This document shows, one piece after another, positions 10,972 through 22,144 of a DNA stretch of 64,000 bases. This stretch comes from Macrosoma leucophasiata (taxonomy: Eukaryota; Arthropoda; Insecta; Lepidoptera; Hedylidae): positions 2,356,001 through 2,420,000 of the forward strand of contig JAWQUS010000030.1 in assembly GCA_036365455.1 (NCBI GenBank). The letters run 5' to 3'. Each line of letters starts with the position of its first letter. Position 1 is the first letter of the stretch. The translations under genes were made by a program, and so were the position numbers. The notes beneath the pieces are model-generated. The model was not told where the DNA came from and ran no database searches. It worked only from the letters and a program-made list of their open reading frames with translations.

Positions 10972-11140
10972 TTTTAAATTATAAATGCGAAAGTAACTCT
11001 GTTACCTTTTCACGTCCAAAAGAGTGAACCGATTTTAATGAAATTTGGCACAGAGATAGAGCTGACTTTGAGAAAGAACATAGGCTACTTTGTTATTTAT
11101 AAAACAACATCCACGCGGGCGAAGCCGCGGGCAAAACTAG
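10972..11140 (+). mobile_element. Non-autonomous Helitron, 5' end eroded
   Basis: 'attataaatgcgaaagt' near the 5' side and 'gcgggcgaagccgcgggc', then CTAG before T at the 3' side, match the insect Helitron terminus. The GCGG/CCGC hairpin sits about 10 bases before CTAG. Confidence 0.6.
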
Positions 11141-11174
11141 TGTATAATAAGAAATTGAATTATGGAGTATGATT

Positions 11175-11240
11175 AAACGTAACTTCAGTCTTGTAATCCC
11201 CGAAGAGATATGCAGAGGTAAATGCATGCATTCAAATACA
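11175..11240 (-). repeat. SINE-B 3' fragment
   Basis: It carries the SINE-B 3' block: 'cgtaacttcag', 'gtaatccccgaag', 'aggtaaatgcatgcattca'. The tRNA-like head is absent. Confidence 0.55.
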
Positions 11241-11265
11241 CATGCAAGGACCGGAGGAAAGAGGA

Positions 11266-11625
11266 AGGATTTTTTTTTTAGTAATGGAAGTGGCAAACAA
11301 GCATGCAGTTCACGTTGATGTCTGGTTGACACAAAGACCAAGGTCAAAATGCAGATGCGTTACCACTCCTGAGGCCTTAGACGTTAGGCTTCTGTGCCGG
11401 AAATTACAGGGCCGTACATTACCACCTGACCGGAATACGATAGTGCTGAACACTACCATTTAGTGGCAAGTATATTAGGTAATGCGATGGTGCCTACGCC
11501 CGCGAGCTCTGCTACTAGAGCTCTACCACCAGTAAAAATGTAATGTATTATGCTGATCACTATCATTTGGCGGCAGATTAGGTAATGTGATGTTATTAAC
11601 GCCCTCAAGCTCTAACATTGGTACG
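11266..11625 (-). repeat. LR-A repeat plus partial second copy
   Basis: 11266-11533 is a near full-length copy from T-run (A-tail complement) to 'ctctaccaccagt'. A further terminal fragment of the same family follows at 11541-11625. Confidence 0.75.
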
Positions 11626-11671
11626 CTATTGGTACAGAACCTTAAAAATAATGCGCACGGTAGGTATATAG

Positions 11672-11973
11672 GGGCTTTTTTTTTTATTTTTGTTTATGTT
11701 ATAAAAGTGGCAAACAAGCATGCAGTTTACAATGATGTTAAGTGAAGACTGCAGCCTAAAGACACCCACACAATGACCAGAGGTCAAATTGCAGATGCGT
11801 TACCACTCCTGAGTCCTAAGGTGTTATGCCTCTGTGCCGGAAATTACAGGGCCGTACATTACCACCTGACCGGAACACGATAGTGCTGAACACTGCCATT
11901 TAGTGGCAAGTATATAAGGTAATGCGGTGGTGTCTACGCCCGCGAGCTCTGCCACTAGAGCTCTACCACCAGT
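11672..11973 (-). repeat. LR-A repeat, near full length
   Basis: The copy runs from a T-rich start to 'ctctaccaccagt' and contains all conserved blocks, including the GAGCTC inverted pair near the terminus. Confidence 0.8.
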
Positions 11974-12289
11974 AAAATTTGCTATTTGCCCTAAGTGGAA
12001 CATTTAGTCTTGATATAAACACCGAGACATTATAAAGGGTTTTTGCTTAATACATCTCGGTTTTCCTTATGACATGCAATTTTGTGATGGCAGCTAACTT
12101 CGCGAGGATAGCAAAAGAAAAACAAGAGGCTAAAATTGCTTTTCTGCTAAATTATTATGGTTAATATCGTCCTATCTCAGTAAAATGGTACAATTTTTCT
12201 CAGAAAGTGCGCCATCTCTATACTGATCTATGAATCTAGCTCTTTTACTAATAGAATACTTAAGGGCTTAGGGTTTAGTTCGGGTACTA
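11974..12289. other. No feature seen
   Basis: Unique-looking AT-rich sequence between LR-A and the RTE remnant. Confidence 0.4.
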
Positions 12290-12666
12290 GTGCTGTAGCC
12301 CGTAGTAAGCGACCGACTCAAGGTTACTCAGAGAGCAATGGAGAGAGCTATGCTTGGAGTTTCTCTGCGAGATCGAATCAGAAATGAGGAGACCCGCATA
12401 AGAACCAAAGTTACCGACATAGCTCACCGAATAGCGAGACTATTACTACCAGATTTCCAGCTATATGGGCAGGGCACATAGCACGAAGAACTAACGGCCG
12501 TTGAGGCAGAGGAGTTCTTGAGTGGCGACCGCGTACCGGAAAACGAAGCGGAAGCAGGCCTCCCACAAGATAGACCGACGATCTGGTGAAGGCCGCGGGC
12601 TATCGCTGGATGAGGGCGGCCCAGGACCGTTCGGCCTTTGTTCAGCAGTGGACGTCTTTTGGCTGA
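12290..12666 (+). pseudogene. RTE-clade LINE reverse transcriptase, C-terminal remnant
   Basis: The frame from about 12314 reads 'RLKVTQRAMERAMLGVSLRD', then 'RIRNEETRIRTKVTDIAHRI'. After a damaged joint near 12450 it continues in another frame with 'WAGHIARRTNGR', 'GVLEWRPRTGKR' and 'AAGYRWMRAAQDRS', ending TGA at 12664-12666. This is the C-terminal region of the endonuclease-reverse transcriptase of lepidopteran RTE elements. Two tryptophan codons appear to have become stops, and the catalytic domains are absent. A tga microsatellite tail follows. Confidence 0.8.
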
Positions 12667-12737
12667 TGATGATGATGACTAGTAATAATGTGCTGTTCCC
12701 GGGAACGTTCTCGGGAACGTAACATAATGAGGTACTA

Positions 12738-13086
12738 ATAATGTCCACCAGACCGAATTTCGGTCACGGCGGCCAATCTCAACGGAGACTAGCCAACTGC
12801 GCGGGAGATATTATAGTGCATAAGTGTATGCGCAAACACAGGTGCACTCTCTATTCCTTCACTCTCATAGCCCGATGGGACGGCAATCCGTCACGACCGG
12901 AGAGATCGGGCGCAGGGCCGACGGCTTTACGTGCTCTCCGCGGAACGACCAGACTTCGGACTACTACTGGGAATTTCCTTACAGAAAATGTACCAATAAA
13001 AAAATTTCTCGGCCTGGGGATCGAACCCAGGACCTCAGGCTTCACCGTCGCGATTGCGACCACTGAGCCAAGGAGGTAGTCGCATC
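12738..13086 (-). mobile_element. SINE-C, tRNA-headed SINE, full length
   Basis: Read from 13086 on the minus strand, the head has an A box (TGGCTCAGTGGTCGC) and a B box (GGTTCGATCCCC). A body of about 270 bp follows, with an att-type tail near 12740. AGGTACTA flanks both sides (12730-12737 and 13087-13094) as an 8-bp target duplication. Open frames across it are incidental. Confidence 0.8.
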
Positions 13087-13152
13087 AGGTACTAGTGAAA
13101 CACTGGGTTATACTCTACGTTGTACCACTATCAGCTTAGTTAGAAATATGTC

Positions 13153-13203
13153 TTTTTTAGGGTTCCGTAGTAAACAAGGAACTCTTATAGTTACGCCATG
13201 TCC

Positions 13204-13238
<35 letters not shown>

Positions 13239-13627
13239 CGCGGTTTAGCGCAATAACTATAAATACTTACTACAGACTTGAAATTTGGTACAAGTATACA
13301 TCTTAATTACGCCGACAAAGTGGTAGAATAAAAACATGAAACAATATATATTTAGGGTAACCTCGCCTACATGTAAGTCGAGGATTTTTTTGTTTATTTT
13401 CGATTCCGTAGTGTGTAGTATCGTTGGATAGGTCTTTAAAAAATAGTATGGGTGTATCACACTTAAGTTGGCTTTGCAAGTTTGCGAGTAATAGTCGATC
13501 AAATGTACTTTACTCGAAAATTTCGAACAAGTTCATACAAAACATATTTTTTTTTTCATTACATCTTTTACCCTGTAACTACGGAACCCTACACTGCGCG
13601 TGGCCCGACATGCACTTGACCGGTTTT
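13153..13627 (+). repeat. Lepidopteran 'gtctgt' repeat element
   Basis: It opens with 'ttttttagggttccgtag' and carries a gtct microsatellite at 13202-13233. It ends with 'tacggaaccctacactgcgc' and 'cacttgaccggttttaa'. The start and 'ggaaccct' near the end are partly inverse to one another. The 3' part recurs at 15932-16074. I know this as a widespread non-coding moth repeat but cannot name its class. Confidence 0.55.
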
Positions 13628-13685
13628 AATGTCATAATACTGAAGCCAACAAACATCTACATGAAACTACAGATTTCAATGTAGT

Positions 13686-14080
13686 TGCGTTTCCACTCCT
13701 GAAGCTTAAGGTGTTATTTGCCGAAAACTACATTACCTTACATTACCACCGGACTATAGTGCTAAACATAACCACTTAGCGGCATTTTTTTAATGTAATG
13801 GAAGTGGCAAACAAGCATGCAGTTCACATTGATGTTATGTGATGAGGGTAATGACTGCACTCTAAAGACACCCACACAAACACCAAGATAAAAATGCAGA
13901 TGCGTTACCACTCCTCAGGCCTAAGGTGTAACGCCTCTGTGCCGGAAATTACAGGGCCGTACATTACCACCTGACCAGAACACGATAGGGCTGAACACTA
14001 CCATTTAGCGGTAAGTATATTAGGTAATGCGGTGGTGCCTACGCCCGCGAGCTCCGTCACTGGAGCATTACCACCAGTTA
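13686..14080 (-). repeat. LR-A copy nested in an older LR-A copy
   Basis: 13686-13784 is a diverged LR-A piece that breaks off at 'cacttagcggcat'; a fuller copy (13785-14080) begins there with a T-run. This is LR-A inserted into LR-A. Confidence 0.7.
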
Positions 14081-14110
14081 AAATTGGGCAATTGGGTGTT
14101 AGTGGTTTCT

Positions 14111-15214
14111 ATGCATGAGATTGAGAACATTCAGAAATGGTTATAGCATACATACGTTACATACCATTCTAGAACCTAACCACTCAAGGTCCAGTATAAC
14201 GGCAGCAATTGCCTGTCCCTTTAAAATCTGAACAAACCTTAAAGCTCAATAAGACCGTGTATCTAAACAAAACAGCCTTGTATGCATGAGATCAAAAACT
14301 TTCGGAACTGGTTATAGCATGATATGTTCTTAGGTTTTCGCGAGCTACACTCATTGAAATAAAACTATTTTTACGGATTTATCTCGCGTATATTTAACTA
14401 AAATGATTTTTAAAATCAACCCGACGTTTCGGTCGCTTTTCAGCTTCCGTGGTCCCGGGCAGACTGAGGTGACATTTTTCTGACAAAAGTTTCGTAAACG
14501 CCTTGCGTAGCGTTCAGGATTAACACAATAATTACTTATGGTATCTTGAGGTCTTGCAGACTGCTGCGGCTGGGATTTAATCTTGCTAAGTATGGGATCC
14601 CATGATGTTGATAATCGCCATGCATCTTCTCTATTGAAATTTGGGTGTTTTTTAATTTCAATAGCCTCGCGTACCATTCGTGGAATGGGTTTGTGTTCTC
14701 TAGCGAGTATTTGAATTTTATCAAACCGGATGTAATGGTTCGGCTTATCCGCTATGTGTTCACAGACTGCAGACCTCCCTGTTCTTCGGTTTTTGTCATC
14801 AGCAATGTGCTCTTTAACGCGGGTGGATACAGCTCTCTTCGTTTGACCAATATATGAGAGTCCACAATCACAATCTTATTTATAAATGCCAGAATTTTGT
14901 AATGGAATATTACTTTTGATGGGTCTTAAATACTGATGAATCTTTTTATATGGTTTGAAAACTGTTTTAATGGAATTGGAAATGGACCGAAACGTCGGGT
15001 TGATTTTAAAAATCATTTTAGTTTAATATACGCGAGATAAATCCGTAAAAATAGTTTTATTTCAATGGTTATAGCATACATATGTTACATACCTTTCTAG
15101 GCCTCACGGACCTAACCACTTAAAGTCCAGTAGAACGGCAGCAATTGCCTGTCCCTTTAAAATCCGAACAAACCTTAAAGCTCAATTGGACCCTGTATCT
15201 AAACAAAACAGCCT
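14111..15214. repeat. About 171-bp tandem repeat, split by the Penelope-like element
   Basis: The unit starting 'gcatgagat' occurs at 14114 and 14285. The rest of the second unit ('ggttatagcatacatatg' through 'aacaaaacagcctt') continues at 15066-15214, after the Penelope-like insertion. Confidence 0.65.
14354..15065 (-). pseudogene. Penelope-like element, truncated, GIY-YIG endonuclease end
   Basis: The minus strand from about 14972 reads 'SIKTVFKPYKKIHQYLRPIK', 'NSGIYK', one stop (TAA at 14876-14878), then 'DCDCGLSYIGQTKRAVSTRV', 'GRSAVCEHIADKPNHYIRFD' and 'MVREAIEIKKHPNFNRED'. The GIY...YIG pair and following arrangement are the GIY-YIG endonuclease of Penelope-like retroelements. The reverse transcriptase core is missing upstream. 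The fragment is bounded by 81-bp inverted repeats (14354-14434 and 14985-15065) with one clear mismatch. Inverted terminal copies are a known Penelope-like feature. Confidence 0.8.
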
Positions 15215-15275
15215 TATTTTATTTAGTCGCAGACCTCGAGGGTACAATTAAACAGTATCCAGTTCAACAGTTTTT

Positions 15276-15566
15276 ACTGGTGGTAGAGCTCTAGTGACGG
15301 AGCTCGCGGGCGTAGGCACCACCGCATTACCTAATATACTTGCCGTTAAATGGTAGTGTTCAGCACTATCGTGTTCCGGTCAGGTGGTAATGTACGGCTC
15401 TGTAATTTCCGGCACAGAGGCATAACACCTAATGCCTCAGGAGTGGCAGCGCATTTACATTTTGACCTCTGGTCATTGTGTGGGTGTCTATAGGCTGCAG
15501 TCATCACTTAACATCAATGTGAACTGCACGCTTGTTTGCCACTTTTATAACATCAAAAAAAAAAAA
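15276..15566 (+). repeat. LR-A repeat, full length
   Basis: The copy runs from 'actggtggtagag' to an A12 tail, with all conserved blocks. It faces the LR-A copy at 13785-14080 across the Penelope-like region. Confidence 0.85.
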
Positions 15567-16183
15567 TCCATATGTCTGTAAGGTCTTGTTGGATGACAAG
15601 AGTGAGTCCGTGCAAGGTTACAAAATAAATCTCTGAATTATAATACACTTGCTTTCTCTCGCACTTGGCCGGTTTTTCTTTCGTTTCTCAGCTCTGATAT
15701 CCCTAAGGCTTTCACCTCATTGTATTTATTTAACCTAATTTCGTCGGAAAAAGGTGTTATTACGTGATATTGTGGTTTTGTTTGTCCGTAAATATGTTGT
15801 GTTCCCTTCATTCTTATATATGGCAGAAACTTCTCGAAATTCTTGCGTTTGATAGTATTTGGCTTTTAAATGTGACATTCACAAGTGTCACTTAAAGCCA
15901 GGCAATAAGCATCGTTTTCCCTATCCAAAGTAAAACGACCAAATGTATTTTACTCGAAAATTTCGACCAACTCCATAGAAATGTTTTTTTTTAATTACAT
16001 TTATTACTCTTTAAATACACTAAATACGGAACCCTACACTGCGCGTGGCCCGACACGCACTTGACCGGTTTTTGAAAATAAATTAGAAAATAAAAAGTTT
16101 TAGAAAGCAAATTTTGTGACATGAAACACATAAATATTTTTAAAGATTAATGATTCATACGTTTGAAGTCATACACTTATCCC
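15567..16183. other. Interspersed repeat fragments
   Basis: 15932-16074 is a 3' copy of the 'gtctgt' element (compare 13494-13627). 15693-15818 is a diverged direct repeat of 16606-16725 ('ccctaaggctttc', 'taatttcgtcg'). No gene is seen. Confidence 0.55.
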
Positions 16184-16560
16184 TCTTAATAATAAACAAT
16201 AATGGCAACCCATTATACGTCCCACTGCTGGGCACGAGTCTCTTCCCTTTTTTGGGGGGAGGCCTGGAGCTTACTCCACCACGCTGCTCCAATGCGGATT
16301 GGTGGAGGTGGGTGGGTTAGTGGCCAATCCGCTGTCGGATGTTTTCAAACCGCCCATAAGGCCTCCGACAAGGTTTAAAGACTGCTCCATCCATCGATAG
16401 CAACCGGGACCGACGGCTTAACGTGCCCTCCGAAGTACGGAAACGCGCATTTAATTTGCCACTAGCGGTCACCTATCACACTACCGGACCGCGCCCGTAG
16501 TGCTTAACCGAGCAGATCGCTTACGATCTACACCAGCCGCTGGGCCATGCGCGCTTTTTA
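16184..16560 (-). repeat. LINE-alpha 3' UTR fragment
   Basis: Same blocks in the same order as 1561-1940, with independent small differences (for example an additional 'gccactagc' stretch), so it is a separate insertion. The tail is aataataaa. Confidence 0.75.
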
Positions 16561-16833
16561 TCCCTTTTTTTTTCAAATATTATCTGATATGTCCCTGCAT
16601 CTACATCCCTAAGGCTTTCGCCTCTGGGTATTTATTTAACGTAATTTCGTCGCGTAAAGGTATTATTATGTGTTCTTATGGTTTTGTTTGCTCGCGAATG
16701 TGTTGAATTAACTTCATTTTGATATCATCCAAATGTCATCATTTTTGCTTTGGACCAAGGCTCATAGTGTTTTAGTTGAATTCATCTAGAGTACACAATG
16801 AGAAAGGAGCAGTATGAGAAAGGTGCATTATGA

Positions 16834-17122
16834 TTTTTTGTTTTATGTAATGGTAGTGGCAAGCAAGCATGCAGTTCATGTTGATGTTAAGTGATGACTG
16901 CAGCCTATAGACACCCACAAAAAGACCAAGGTCAAAATGCAGATGCGTTACCACTCCTGAGGCCTAAGGTGTTATGCCTCTGTGCCGGAAATTACAGGGC
17001 CGTACATTACCACCTGACCGGAACACGATTGTGCTGAACACTACCATTTAGCGGCAAGTAATATTAGGGGATGTGGTGGTGCCTAAGCCCACGAGCTCCG
17101 TCACTGGAGCTCTACCACCAGT
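16834..17122 (-). repeat. LR-A repeat, full length
   Basis: From the T-run and 'atgtaatggtagtggc' to 'gctctaccaccagt'. It carries 'ggggatgtggtgg' where most copies have 'aggtaatgcggtgg'. Confidence 0.85.
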
Positions 17123-17288
17123 AAAAATACTTATTACATATAAAAGTACTTTTTGAGAAAGGTGCATTTTGACGTAGAGAACAGTACGCTTTGCGTATGG
17201 GGTGCATTTTGCGAAAGGTACATTATACGACTGAACCACGTGTACCTAATATATTGGGTGTACCGCATAGTAAAACTTGTTCATAACC

Positions 17289-17560
17289 TACTGGTGGTAG
17301 AGTCAAGTGCAAGAGCTTGAGGGCGTAGGCACTACCGCATAACCTAAACCATCTGCTGACAAATGGTAATGTTCAGCACTATCGTGTTCCGATAAGATCG
17401 CAATGTATGGCTCGTATATTTAGAAATTTTGTAGCTTGTATTATAAAAACGCTAGTATAACGCATTTTTTTAAGTAATGAAGTGATGACTGCAGCCTATC
17501 GATACCTACAAAAAATCGGAGGTCAACACGCAGATGCGCTTCCACCCCTGAGATTAGGGT
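17289..17560. repeat. Two partial LR-A copies in opposite orientation
   Basis: 17289-17430 is a plus-strand 5' half; 17463-17560 is a minus-strand 3' portion. A short terminal piece (ctctaccaccagtaa) also occurs near 17911. Confidence 0.6.
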
Positions 17561-17607
17561 TGCCAACTATATTTTTAATAACAGTATTATACGAGTACAC
17601 TAATCAC

Positions 17608-17837
17608 ACTAATATTATAAATGTGAAAGTTTCTTTGTTTGGATGTTTGTCCGTCAATCACGCCGAAACTACAGAACGGATTTTGACGAAATTTGTTATT
17701 CAGATAGGGCATTAGCTAACTTAGTTTAAAAGATACTTTTTATCCCGAGAAAAGGGTCCTGTGGGATGATTTGATGAGTTTCCACAGGTTACACGAAAAG
17801 CGACCTACAAGCGAGCGGAGCCGCGGGCAACAGCTAG
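17608..17837 (+). mobile_element. Non-autonomous Helitron
   Basis: The 5' side has 'actaatattataaatgtg' and the 3' side 'gcggagccgcgggcaacag', then CTAG before T. The exact 5' TC is not clear. Confidence 0.55.
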
Positions 17838-17973
17838 TAATAGGTATATAACTTTTAAAACACTTGCGTTTCACATTCATCGTCATCCCCGAGGTCCTAC
17901 ACTGGATCTCTACCACCAGTAACGACAACATTGTTGCGTGTCATTAGCGGATTGGCGATCAAACATAAAAAGC

Positions 17974-18166
17974 TATTACACTACACGGTATTCAGGGTCC
18001 GGCAGAAAGGGTGGGCGTGGCCTTGCGCCGGGTTGCCGCTTATTACACTATCCGGTCGCAGTACAAATACACGGGCTCCGGTCGCCCTAATTGGGGCCCT
18101 AACTCCCTAAATGTTATTACACTACCCTGACTCTTGCTATCGTACCCTGAATACCGTGCCGTGTAA
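17974..18166. repeat. Short foldback element
   Basis: The arms 'acggtattcagggt' and 'accctgaataccgt' are exact inverse matches near the two ends. 'ttacacta' recurs three times inside. It is probably a small inverted-repeat transposon; no target duplication was recognised. Confidence 0.45.
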
Positions 18167-18170
18167 GTCC

Positions 18171-18769
18171 CATAGCAAACTCAAATAGTATACAAAAACG
18201 CAGTAGGTAATTGAGTTCTTTCAAAGATACAAATTCCCGGGTACACACTGAAATACCCACTTTCGAAGGAAAAGATCAATATGTAACAGCAAAGAATCAA
18301 TTTCCCTCAAATACTGATCAGATTCAGATACCATGTGTCCCTCCACACATTCGGAGCGGAAGCGGTCCAATGAATACGAGTACCTCCTTATTTCCAACAT
18401 ATTTGTCACACAACAATAAAAAACCGACCTTAACACGACGTCTTAAAGTCTACAAAGCCAAACCTTTCAAAAGGCATTATCATTTTGATTACCATAAAAC
18501 CACACTTCTCTATTTTGCTCTTTATAGCCAATAATGTAAGATTCAATTTCGTTTACATATCTAAGCTAACGAGTTTTCGATGCATGGACCTTTTAGTTAT
18601 GATAATTACATTGCCTTAAGTGTGATTTAATAGAATGGACTTAAGTATTTATTAGTTGGGTCTTTTTAAGGGTACCTAGGTAGGGTTCGCTTAGACGGAT
18701 AATTTGAAATAATTTGCGTCAGCGTTTAATATGCTTACCTGATTTAATATAATATAGAACGTTAGTAAC
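18171..18769. other. No feature seen
   Basis: Overlapping open frames of 107 and 71 codons lie here on opposite strands, with no recognisable domain. I found no repeat ends. Confidence 0.4.
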
Positions 18770-18917
18770 TCCACGCCTGTTATCCCCGAAGGAGTAGGCA
18801 GAGGCCAATGCATGCATTTAGGAATTCATGCAAACACCCACGACTCGCCGGTTACGTTTTGGCCCAAGTAACAGATGGCGAGCCTGTTAACTTCTCCGTG
18901 CACATTGCCAAATTGAT
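18770..18917 (-). repeat. SINE-B 3' fragment
   Basis: The SINE-B 3' blocks ('cacgcctgttatccccgaag', 'cgactcgccggttacg', 'tggcgagcctgtt') stop abruptly where the LR-A copy at 18918 begins, so LR-A probably inserted here or the SINE is truncated. Confidence 0.65.
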
Positions 18918-19197
18918 ACTGGTGGTAGAGCTCCAGTGACGGAGATGGCGGGCGTAGGCACTGCATTACCTAATGTACTTGCCGCTAAATGGTAGTGTTT
19001 AGCACTATCGTGTTCCGGTCAGATGGTAATGTACGGCCTTGTAATTTCCGGCACAGAGGCATAACACCTTAGGCCTCAGGAGTGGTAACGCATCTGCATT
19101 TTGACCTTGGTGTTTGTGTGGGTGTCTATAGGCTGCAGTCATCAGTTAACATCAATATGAACTGCATGCTAGTTTACCACTTCCATTACATAAAAAA
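18918..19197 (+). repeat. LR-A repeat, full length
   Basis: From 'actggtggtagag' to 'ccattacataaaaaa'. Confidence 0.85.
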
Positions 19198-19479
19198 GTG
19201 AGCTCCACTTATATTCCTATCGCCACAGTTTGATGTACAAGCATCAGAAGTCTGTTTACTACAAAAAAAAATCATGAGAAATGCACAAAAAATACTAAAA
19301 GTATTTAGAAATTAGCAAATATTGAAAAGAAAATGTTCAAATAATTATTCCCAAATATTTTGAATTCACAGGCAAGATTGATAAGAAAAAGAAGAAATAC
19401 GACAACCTAAGAAAATATTCAAATCAACAAAAATGCAAAAATTCTGTCTTACTTAATACTTAATACATTTACTACGAAT

Positions 19480-19690
19480 TATGTATGTATGTATGTATCT
19501 TCATGCCAGGTCCCTAACGGGGTAGGCAGAGAGTGTAGAGCGCCAGACATCCCGGTTCTGACAAACCTCTCGTGCCTCGTCTACCTTCATCATTCTCTTC
19601 ATACATGCACGCCGATTCCTAAGACTTTTGACCCCACCATCAGACAGAACTCGACCTATTTGGTCATGGTAGGTCAGCCTTGGCCGTCAG
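19480..19690 (-). repeat. LINE-beta 3' end fragment
   Basis: The minus strand matches the C-terminal coding end and tail of LINE-beta at 61265-61700, ending in an atac-type microsatellite (19482-19498). Only the last part of the protein is covered. Confidence 0.7.
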
Positions 19691-21035
19691 CGTTACTACG
19701 AATTAATTAAAGCCATAATTTGAATATTCCATTTTTTTTAAGAGAAGCAGGTAGTTTAGATCTATTTTGGTGTGCTGCTTAAGTAACCTTTTCACCTACC
19801 TATATGTAATGCACGCCACAGATGTAAAGGTTTTTTTTTTTTTTGTTATGGCATCGCTATTACGCATATTGCCAGTGTCAAGTAAAACGATATTCCGTAT
19901 TTATTTAAGCAGCGTAAAAGTTAGTATAATATAGTCATCAAGTATTACATGTAAGTATTAAGTATATAAGTTATCAAGTATAATATGTCAGTCAAGTGAG
20001 TTACAATCAAGTTATTCGAGTAAAGCGATGGCTACTTTACCAGAACATTTACAATGAAGTTTTGGAGGCAACCTGAAAGGTCGTGTTTTCGCACTGTTAT
20101 TCTATTTCACTATACACGGGCACTGTAATAAACTTATATCAAACAAAATGCCACCAACTTTATTCAATATAACTTTAAAATACACCAAGAAAATGAAATA
20201 AAATAAGAGCACCATACGCCTCTTTCAAGGTTCCCGCCAAAACCAATAAAGGTATTTACTACTAAAAAGTTTCATGAGAAATGCACAAAAAATACAGGCT
20301 GCTAGTTCTGCGTAAAAAAAGCGAGCCAACGTAACTACTAATTGTATGAATAAGGGAAATCCTTACTTTGCATTGTAAGTGTTCCGACAAATACTTGTGT
20401 ATTGCCAGATGTCTCCCCAGTCGGGAATTTCCATACAAATGTTGTTTTGCTGTGCTCCAACCGATTTACCTTTTTTTCGTTTTTAGTACGCGAATTGGAT
20501 GTGATCTTGGCAAATTATATTCGCATTGTAATGGGGTGGAAGCTAAATCTCCCTTCATAGGTTGGACGACCGCATACGTCCAGCGTAATTTGAAACGGAA
20601 ATGGTCAATAGTTTTCTCTGACGGTCGTATACGTCCAGACCGCCCAATGCAATTTAAAACTTGATTTTTAACAAAATAGAGTTTATTTGCGAATTACGCC
20701 GTAAAGCGCGTACGTTTTTTATTAGAACAGCTGATTTTGTTTGAGGGGTTAATGGCAAATGTGTTGCCTCAATTTATTACCTACTTTTAAAGGTGTTTTT
20801 GTGTTTAGAAGCATGACATTTAAAAAGCAAGCTAAAAGGATTTAGAAATTAAAAGAAAATTTCAAAATTTACTCGTATGGTGTGTCGTAAGGCGAAAAAT
20901 AAAATTGTTACAAGGTAAAAAGATATTCAAATTAATATTATAACAATATATTAATAGTAAAAAAATATGTTTTGGTTGTGGGTATTTACTTTCACACCTA
21001 ATTACAGAATGAAATATGTGTAAGACTGACCTACC
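19691..21035. other. Unassigned AT-rich interval
   Basis: A short block 'catgagaaatgcacaaaaaa' occurs at 19273 and again at 20273, which hints at a dispersed repeat. A 98-codon open frame (20368-20664) has no recognisable content. No gene is supported. Confidence 0.4.
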
Positions 21036-21215
21036 ATGATCCAAATAAGTCGAGTTCTGTCTGATGATGGTGTCAAAAGTCTTAGGAATCGGCGTGCATG
21101 TATGAAGAGAATGATGAAGGTAGTCGAAGCACGAGAGGTATGTCAGGACTGGGATATCTGGCGCTCTACACTCTCTGCCTACCCCGTTAGGGACCTGGCG
21201 TGAACATACATATAT
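21036..21215 (+). repeat. LINE-beta 3' end fragment
   Basis: The stretch matches the LINE-beta coding end ('gactgacctaccatgatcc' through 'ctgcctaccccgttaggga'), followed by an ata-rich tail. 5'-truncated. Confidence 0.7.
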
Positions 21216-21355
21216 ATAAATATGTCCTTCGTTCCTAATGGACTATGGTCCTTTAAATACAGATAGTTTGACTAAGGCTATGATTTATTTGAAAAAAGTC
21301 ACGATTCGAAAGGTCGCTGGTGCTAGAATTCCGGTGTAGGGTGTCGAGTTCGTTA

Positions 21356-21589
21356 CCTGCCGCCAAATGTTAGTGTTCAGTACTATCGTGTTCCGGTTAG
21401 ACAGTAATGTATGGCCTCGTAATAACTTTCACAGAGACTTTGCTTCTGTATGCCGTATGTTACAAAGCCATACATTACCACGTAACCGGAACACGATAGA
21501 GATTAACACTACCATTTAGCGGCAAGTAGATTAGGTAAAATGGTGGTACTTACCACCGCAAGCTCAGTCACTGGAACTCTACCACCAGT
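21356..21589. repeat. LR-A head-to-head pair
   Basis: A plus-strand fragment (21356-21430) faces a minus-strand fragment (21440-21589) that ends 'ctctaccaccagt'. The minus part carries the variant 'gatagagattaa' shared only with the next copy. Confidence 0.65.
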
Positions 21590-21603
21590 ATTAGCTCAAC
21601 ATT

Positions 21604-21883
21604 TTTTTTTATGTAATGGAAGTGACAAACAAACTTGTAGTTCACATTGATGTTAAGTGATGACTGCATCCTATAGACACCCACATAAAGACCAAGGTCA
21701 AAATGCAGATGCGTTACCACTCCTGCCTAAGATGTTATGCTGCTGTGCCGGAAATTACAAGACCGCACATTACCACCTGACTGGAACACGATAGAGATTA
21801 ATACTACCATTTAGCGGCAAGTAAAGTAGGTAATATGGTGGTACATACCCCTCAAGATCAGTCACTGGAATTCTACCACCAGT
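21604..21883 (-). repeat. LR-A repeat with matching 14-bp flanks
   Basis: From T-run to 'ctaccaccagt'. ATTAGCTCAACATT stands immediately on both sides (21590-21603, 21884-21897). That could be a target duplication made by LINE-type insertion. However, this copy and its left neighbour share the rare 'gatagagattaa' variant, so a local duplication of repeat plus flank is also possible. Confidence 0.8.
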
Positions 21884-21897
21884 ATTAGCTCAACATT

Positions 21898-22144
21898 CCT
21901 ACAGCAGACGCTCTGCTCATAAACCTGTAAAACATATCAGGGATCTATGATAATAACTATGAATGAGATATGAAGCAGATCACTTACTTGTGTATCCCTA
22001 TGTATACTGTATGTGGACCAGCAGCAAGGCTCCACCTGGTTGGAGTCCAGCCCCCAGAACTCCAGCTCTTCTTCGAAGAGGGGCCCGCAAACATTGGTCG
22101 GGTAGTGGAGCTTGCCAGTTCTGGAACAAATTTCATATACAGTC
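21898..22144. other. No feature seen
   Basis: No recognisable repeat. Several short open frames overlap here without content. Confidence 0.35.

Noticed and set aside
12824..13079. Three overlapping open frames on both strands
   Set aside because: They are all inside SINE-C, which is a non-coding, tRNA-headed retroposon.
13198..13240. Regular gtct repeats that might suggest a CRISPR-like array
   Set aside because: A simple microsatellite without spacers, inside an insect repeat.
18211..18534. 107-codon frame with an opposed 71-codon frame
   Set aside because: No domain, no codon pattern and no conserved copy in the window; likely chance.
20368..20664. 98-codon frame
   Set aside because: No recognisable content and no support from neighbours.
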